From NCBI RefSeq assembly GCF_003121625.1, contig NZ_QDDJ01000008.1, forward strand, positions 124,001-188,000: 64,000 nucleotides of DNA. The letters run 5' to 3'. The number at the start of each line of letters is the position of its first letter. Within the stretch, counting starts at the first letter, position 1. This document shows, piece by piece, positions 59,862-64,000 of this stretch. This DNA is from Ornithinimicrobium cavernae. Its GTDB lineage: Bacteria; Actinomycetota; Actinomycetes; Actinomycetales; Dermatophilaceae. The notes under the pieces were generated by a model. It was not told the DNA's origin, did no database searches, and worked only from the letters and a program-made list of their open reading frames with translations. The translations under genes were made by a program, and so were the position numbers.

Positions 59862-61025
59862 ATGGGTCAGCGGTCAGGCGCGGGTGAGGGGACGTCGGCA
59901 CTGCGGGTGCTGATCGCACCCGACAAGTTCAAGGGCACGCTCACGGGCCCGCAGGCGGCGGCTGCGATGGCCGCCGGCGTGCGGGCCGTGCTGCCCGACG
60001 CCGTGGTCGAGCAGCTCCCCCTGGGTGACGGTGGCGAGGGCACGGTCGAGGCCGTCCTCGCCACCGGTGCCGGGGTACGGCGCCGCACGTGCACCGTCCC
60101 CGGGCCGCTCGGCGATCCGGTCGAGGCGCACCTGGCACTGCGGGGAGCGACCGCCGTCATCGAGGTGGCCCAGGCCTGTGGCCTGCAGCTGCTGGACCCG
60201 ACGCCGGACAGCGCGCTGCGGGCCAGCAGCGCGGGCGTCGGCCTCCTCGTCCGCGAGGCCTGGGCCGCGGGTTCCACCCGGGTGATCCTCGGTCTCGGAG
60301 GTGTCGCCTGCACCGACGGCGGGGTCGGCCTGGCCACGGAGCTCGGGGCGGAGTTCCTGGACGCCGACGGTGCCGCCGTCGGGCCGGGCGAGCTGCACCG
60401 CGTGAGCCGGGTGCGCGTGGACGGACTCGACCCGCGCGTCTCCAGCACCACCTTCGTGGCCGCCACCGATGTCACCAACCCGCTTCTCGGGCCGACCGGC
60501 GCCGCCGCCGTCTACGGCCCCCAGAAGGGCGCCGGACCGGACGAGGTGGAGCTGCTGGACCGCGGCCTGCGCACGGTCGCCGATGTCGTCGAGACGGACC
60601 TGGGGACCGGCGTGCGCGACCTGCCGGGCGCGGGGGCGGCCGGGGGCCTGGGGTGGGGACTAGTGACCTTCCTGGACGCCCGGATCCAGGCCGGCGGCGA
60701 CCTGGTGATGGACCTCATCGGCCTCCCTGCTGCCCTGACCCGCGCCTCCCTGGTGCTCACCGGAGAGGGCAAGCTGGATGCGCAGAGCCGCTACGGCAAG
60801 GGACCGGTCGCGCTGGCTGCCCGTGCCGCCGGTGGCGGCGTGCCGACGATCGCGGTGGCGGGCACCGTGGACGCCGAGGGGCGCGAGGACACGGGCTTTG
60901 CCGCCGTGTGGTCGCTGGTCGAGGAGGTCGGCGTGGACGCGGCGCTCGACGACACCGCCACGAGCCTCACCGAGGTGACCGCCCGCGCCCTGCGCCGCTG
61001 GATCGAGCCCGCGGGCCACGCATAG
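59862..61025 (+). CDS. garK: Glycerate 2-kinase
   Basis: 387-aa GarK-type D-glycerate 2-kinase. The family motifs VLIAPDKFKGTLTGPQAA, LPLGDGGEGTVEA, LGLGGVACTDGGVG, DVTNPLLGPTGAAAVYGPQKGA and LTGEGKLDAQSRYGKGP are all intact, in contrast to the degenerate copy at 40664. It would phosphorylate the D-glycerate made by the tartrate dehydrogenase to 2-phosphoglycerate for glycolysis. GGAGG is 6 nt before the ATG at 59862. Last gene of the tartrate operon. Confidence 0.93.
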   Translation: MGQRSGAGEGTSALRVLIAPDKFKGTLTGPQAAAAMAAGVRAVLPDAVVEQLPLGDGGEGTVEAVLATGAGVRRRTCTVPGPLGDPVEAHLALRGATAVIEVAQACGLQLLDPTPDSALRASSAGVGLLVREAWAAGSTRVILGLGGVACTDGGVGLATELGAEFLDADGAAVGPGELHRVSRVRVDGLDPRVSSTTFVAATDVTNPLLGPTGAAAVYGPQKGAGPDEVELLDRGLRTVADVVETDLGTGVRDLPGAGAAGGLGWGLVTFLDARIQAGGDLVMDLIGLPAALTRASLVLTGEGKLDAQSRYGKGPVALAARAAGGGVPTIAVAGTVDAEGREDTGFAAVWSLVEEVGVDAALDDTATSLTEVTARALRRWIEPAGHA

Positions 61026-61039
61026 GGCGTGCGGGCCCG

Positions 61040-61150
61040 CGATGAAAAGGCGGGCGGATCCTGCGAGACCGCGACGAAAGACGGGTCACACCTACGAGAC
61101 CCCTACGAAAACGCGGGGAGCACCTACGAGACCATACGAAAATGCGGGGC
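61040..61150. repeat. 31-32-bp repeat between convergent genes
   Basis: CCT(G/A)CGAGACC recurs at 61060, 61091 and 61123, and TACGAAAA(C/T)GCGGGG follows in the last two units. Spacings are 31 and 32. It lies between the garK and gcvT stops and may terminate both. Confidence 0.7.
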
Positions 61151-62250
61151 TACTCGCGGACGCCGACCTCGACGAACGGCGGCTTCTTGACCACGGCCGT
61201 GACGTCACGGCCCCGCACGTCGATGACGACCTCGTCGCCCTCGGCGGCGGTGCGGTCCAGCAGCGCCAGCGCGATGCCCCTGCCCAGGGTCGGCGAGAAG
61301 GTGCCGGAGGTGACGGTCCCGATGACCGTGCCGTCAGGCGACCTCACCTCGCAGTGCGCACGCGGGATACCGCGTCCGGTGACGTCCAGGCCCCAGGAGA
61401 TCCGCGTGTTCTTGGCCTCCTTCTCGGCCTCGAGCGCCGCCTTGCCCCAGAACGCGTCCTTCTTCCAGCCCACGGCCCACCCGGACCGGGCCATGACCGG
61501 GGTGATCTCCGGCGAGAGCTCGTTGCCGTGCAACGCGTAGCCCATCTCGGTCCGCAGGGTGTCCCGCGCGCCGAGGCCGGCGGGTGCGCCGTCGTACGGC
61601 TTCATCGCGGTCAGCAGGGCGTCCCACAGGTCACCCGTCGCGCCCCACGCCGGAAGGAGCTCGTAGCCGCGCTCCCCCGTGTAGCCCGTGCGGCACACGA
61701 TGACGGGCTGCCCCTCCCAGCTGGCCTCCACGAAGCTCATGTAGTCGTGGCCGACCGGCAGGCCGAGCGCCGTGAGCACCTCGTCGCTGTGGGTGCCCTG
61801 CACAGCGATCACGCCGTAGTCGGTGTGCTGGTCGATCACCTCGATGCCCTCGGGAGCGGCCTCGGTGAGCATCCGGATCACCTCGGCGTTGTTGGCGGCG
61901 TTGGGGATCAGGAAGATCTCGTCGTCGGAGCGGAGGTAGGCGATCAGGTCGTCGACGACACCACCGGACTCGTTGCAGCACATGGTGTACTGCGCCCGGC
62001 CCGGCTCGATGCGGTTCAGGTCGTTGGTGAAGCAGCTGTTCACGAAGTCCTTGGCCCCGGGCCCCCGCACCAGTGCCTTGCCCAGGTGACTGACGTCGAA
62101 GACGCCCACCCGCTCACGCACGGCGGTGTGCTCGGCCTTCACCCCGGCATACTCGATGGGCATCTGCCACCCGCTGAAGTCGGCCATCTTGGCGCCGAGT
62201 GCAACGTGACGGTCGTGGACGGGGGAGGTCTTCGGCGACTCGGCAGACAT
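61150..62250 (-). CDS. gcvT: Aminomethyltransferase (glycine cleavage T protein)
   Basis: 366-aa folate-dependent T protein that transfers the methylene group from the lipoyl H protein to tetrahydrofolate. Landmarks: [21 protein letters not shown], the folate-binding Asp region [29 protein letters not shown] and [18 protein letters not shown]. No gcvH or gcvP is in the window; in mycobacteria gcvT is likewise separate (Rv2211c). The ATG is 7 nt after TACCGT, so the mRNA appears leaderless and no glycine riboswitch fits. Confidence 0.95.
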   Translation of the reverse strand: MSAESPKTSPVHDRHVALGAKMADFSGWQMPIEYAGVKAEHTAVRERVGVFDVSHLGKALVRGPGAKDFVNSCFTNDLNRIEPGRAQYTMCCNESGGVVDDLIAYLRSDDEIFLIPNAANNAEVIRMLTEAAPEGIEVIDQHTDYGVIAVQGTHSDEVLTALGLPVGHDYMSFVEASWEGQPVIVCRTGYTGERGYELLPAWGATGDLWDALLTAMKPYDGAPAGLGARDTLRTEMGYALHGNELSPEITPVMARSGWAVGWKKDAFWGKAALEAEKEAKNTRISWGLDVTGRGIPRAHCEVRSPDGTVIGTVTSGTFSPTLGRGIALALLDRTAAEGDEVVIDVRGRDVTAVVKKPPFVEVGVRE

Positions 62251-62257
62251 GGCTCAC

Positions 62258-62263
62258 ACGGTA
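62258..62263 (-). promoter_or_regulatory. Candidate -10 box (TACCGT), leaderless start
   Basis: Minus-strand TACCGT is 7 nt before the gcvT ATG. The divergent pepA gene has TAGGCT at 62278-62283 on the plus strand, about 47 nt before its start. Confidence 0.45.
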
Positions 62264-62329
62264 GCCCCCGGTGCCGTTAGGCTCAACGCGGCCCCAACGC
62301 ACCGTCGACGACGACTGAAATGGACAACG

Positions 62330-63829
62330 ATGACCACTCTCACGCTGACTGACAGCAAGATCGCGACCGCCAAGGTGGACGCCCTCGTGCTGGCCTCCAC
62401 GGCCGGCGAGGACGGCGCGGTGCTGTCGGAGGGCACCGAGCTGCCCAAGAACGCCCTGACCCACGTCAACCAGAACCTCTCCGCGACCGGGGCCACCGGC
62501 AAGGCGGACGAGGTCGTCAAGCTGGCCGGGGTGCCCGGGGTCTCAGCAGCACTGGTCGTGGTGGTCGGCACGGGCAAGGCCGACGCGCCGGTGCCGGACG
62601 CCGCCGAGCGCTACCGCCGGGCCGCGGGCGCCGCGACCCGCGCGCTGGCCGGCAAGGAGTCCGCGCTGTTCGCCCTGGGGGGCGGCGCCGAGCAGGCCCG
62701 AGCGGTGGCCGAGGGAGTGCTGCTGGGCGGCTACGCCTTCCAGACCTTCCTGGGCGAGGGCAAGGCGGCGAGCGCCAAGGCGCCCCTGGCGACTGCACAG
62801 GTGCAGCTGAAGGGCCGCCACAAGGAGGACATCGCGGGGCAGGCCAGCACGGTCGCCGAGGCCGTCCGCTACGCCCGCGACCTGGTCAACACCCCGCCCA
62901 ACGTGCTCTTCCCGGAGAGCTTCGCCGAGTCGGTGTCCCGGCGCGCGGACGGCAGCAAGGTCACGCTCGAGGTGTGGGACGCCGACCGCCTGCAGCAGGA
63001 GGGCTGCGGCGGGATCCTCGGTGTGGGGCAGGGGTCCGGCCGCCCGCCGCGCCTGGTCACGATGACCTACAAGCCGCGGGGCGCGAAGGCGCACCTGGCC
63101 TTCGTCGGCAAGGGCATCACCTTCGACTCCGGCGGCCTGTGCATCAAGCCGGGCACGGGCATGGTGACGATGAAGTGCGACATGGCTGGGGCCGCCGCCG
63201 TGGCCGCCTCGATCCTCGCGCTCGCCGAGCTGAAGGTCCCGGTCGCCGTGACCGGCTACCTCTGCCTGGCCGAGAACATGACCGGCGACCTGGCGCAGCG
63301 CCCCGGTGACATCGTCACCATGCGCGGCGGCCGGACGGTCGAGATCATCAACACCGACGCGGAGGGCCGCCTGGTGATGGCCGACGGCATCGCCCTGGCC
63401 TCCGAGCAGCAGCCCGACGCCATCGTCGACATCGCGACGCTGACCGGAGCCTGCATCATCGCGCTGGGCAACCGCACGATGGGTGTCATGGCCAATGACG
63501 ACGAGCTGCGGGAGCGTGTCACGGGCGCGGCCACCGTCGCCGGGGAGGCGGCGTGGGGCATGCCGCTGCCGGAGGAGATCCGCGGCTCGATGGACTCCCC
63601 CGTCGCGGACCTGAAGCACACCGGCGACCGCGCCGGCGGCATGATGGTCGCGGCGAAGTTCCTCGAGGAGTTCGTCGGCAAGGACGGCTCGGGGCAGGCG
63701 ATCAAGTGGTCGCACATCGACATCGCCGGCCCGGCGTTCAACGAGAAGGGCGCCTGGGGCTACACCCCGACGGGCGGCACCGGCTCCGGGGTCCGTGCCC
63801 TGATCGAGCTGGCTCGTTCCTACGCCTGA
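62330..63829 (+). CDS. pepA: Leucyl aminopeptidase (M17)
   Basis: 499-aa two-zinc aminopeptidase, pepB (Rv2213) of M. tuberculosis by order. Metal and catalytic positions: VGKGITFDSGGLCIKPG, the MKCDMAGAAAVAAS lysine and aspartate, NTDAEGRLVMADG with the catalytic Arg, and the C-terminal FTN-like WSHIDIAGPAFNEKG. The N-terminal domain spans about 1-165 and is less conserved. The start is ATG at 62330; the in-frame ATG at 62249 lies over the divergent gcvT start. It releases N-terminal residues in the cytoplasm. Confidence 0.94.
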   Translation: MTTLTLTDSKIATAKVDALVLASTAGEDGAVLSEGTELPKNALTHVNQNLSATGATGKADEVVKLAGVPGVSAALVVVVGTGKADAPVPDAAERYRRAAGAATRALAGKESALFALGGGAEQARAVAEGVLLGGYAFQTFLGEGKAASAKAPLATAQVQLKGRHKEDIAGQASTVAEAVRYARDLVNTPPNVLFPESFAESVSRRADGSKVTLEVWDADRLQQEGCGGILGVGQGSGRPPRLVTMTYKPRGAKAHLAFVGKGITFDSGGLCIKPGTGMVTMKCDMAGAAAVAASILALAELKVPVAVTGYLCLAENMTGDLAQRPGDIVTMRGGRTVEIINTDAEGRLVMADGIALASEQQPDAIVDIATLTGACIIALGNRTMGVMANDDELRERVTGAATVAGEAAWGMPLPEEIRGSMDSPVADLKHTGDRAGGMMVAAKFLEEFVGKDGSGQAIKWSHIDIAGPAFNEKGAWGYTPTGGTGSGVRALIELARSYA

Positions 63830-63839
63830 CAGCGACCGT

Positions 63840-64000
63840 ATGCCGAGGCTCCCGTCCCCCGGGCAGCGCACCTCCGCTGGCACCTGGGGACTGGTGGTCC
63901 TGCTCCTTCCGCCGTTCACCCTCGGCGTCGCGGTCCTGGCGTTCCTGACCTCGGTCGTGCTCGGACTGGAGCGACCGGGCACCCTCTGGGGATGGGTCGG
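63840..64000 (+). CDS. Membrane protein, 3' partial
   Basis: ATG at 63840, 11 nt after the pepA stop, begins a frame open to the window edge. After a short Pro/Ser/Arg-rich start come two hydrophobic stretches (GLVVLLLPPFTLGVAVLAFL and TSVVLGLERPGTL...). A membrane protein following pepA is seen in related genomes, but family assignment needs the rest of the gene. Confidence 0.5.
   Translation, partial: MPRLPSPGQRTSAGTWGLVVLLLPPFTLGVAVLAFLTSVVLGLERPGTLWGWV

Noticed and set aside
62251-62329. Glycine riboswitch before gcvT
   Set aside because: The gcvT start is 7 nt from its -10 box and no paired-aptamer structure is visible.

Overview
The window is 64 kb of very GC-rich chromosomal DNA from an actinobacterium. 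Three things point there: near-exclusive G/C third codon positions, many GTG starts, and a gene order that follows Mycobacterium tuberculosis from pknL (Rv2176) through aroG, plsC, fadD15, the Rv2191 nuclease, trpD, ctaE-qcrCAB, the ctaC/ctaF genes, adoK, erpA-type, gcvT and pepB (Rv2213). A member of Micrococcales (Intrasporangiaceae or Ornithinimicrobiaceae) is my best guess; this is inference from gene content and style. I saw no rRNA, tRNA, CRISPR array, transposase gene or phage module.

Layout. 0-4.7 kb: 3' end of a PASTA kinase, threonine aldolase, class II DAHP synthase, and an acyltransferase with an unusual helical tail. 4.7-10.8 kb: a hydrolase and a membrane protein, a repeat-filled convergent gap, then a tight five-gene minus-strand operon (SRPBCC protein, Cys-motif protein, two ROK kinases, EEP hydrolase). 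10.9-23.2 kb: acyl-CoA synthetase, a large secreted nuclease, a zincin lipoprotein, a DnaQ/GIY-YIG nuclease, a RAM-only protein, a kinase, a frameshifted FAD monooxygenase, trpD and a receiver-like protein. 23.4-27.8 kb: ctaE-qcrC-qcrA-qcrB, encoding the bc1 part of the respiratory supercomplex.

28.4-35.0 kb is an accessory block of visibly lower GC that splits the respiratory genes. It holds a copper amine oxidase, an APC permease and a phosphotriesterase-homology hydrolase in one operon, a regulator that joins a transposase-type helix-turn-helix to a TetR protein, a broken GNAT gene and a HIT protein. I read it as a compact uptake-hydrolysis-deamination module for an amine or N-acylated amine.

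35.1-52.4 kb returns to core genes: ctaC-ctaD-ctaF, aat, adoK, an iron-sulfur carrier, glycerate kinase, trpS behind a complete Trp attenuator, a lipoprotein, an exporter, a GST-like reductase, an M20 peptidase, small conserved proteins, an SCO2322-like secreted protein, CobU and an ECF41-type sigma factor.

52.5-61.0 kb is a tartrate catabolism island: LysR regulator, two tartrate/malate-type dehydrogenases, the TctC-TctA-TctB transporter, D-tartrate dehydratase and glycerate kinase. gcvT, pepA and the start of a membrane protein end the window.

Four features cut across the whole window. The octamer GTATGCCG occurs 23 times. Several intergenic gaps hold tandem repeats with a common 31-33 bp period. 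Many starts lie 6-7 nt after a TANNNT box, as expected for leaderless mRNAs. Runs of short in-frame repeats lie in disordered protein segments.
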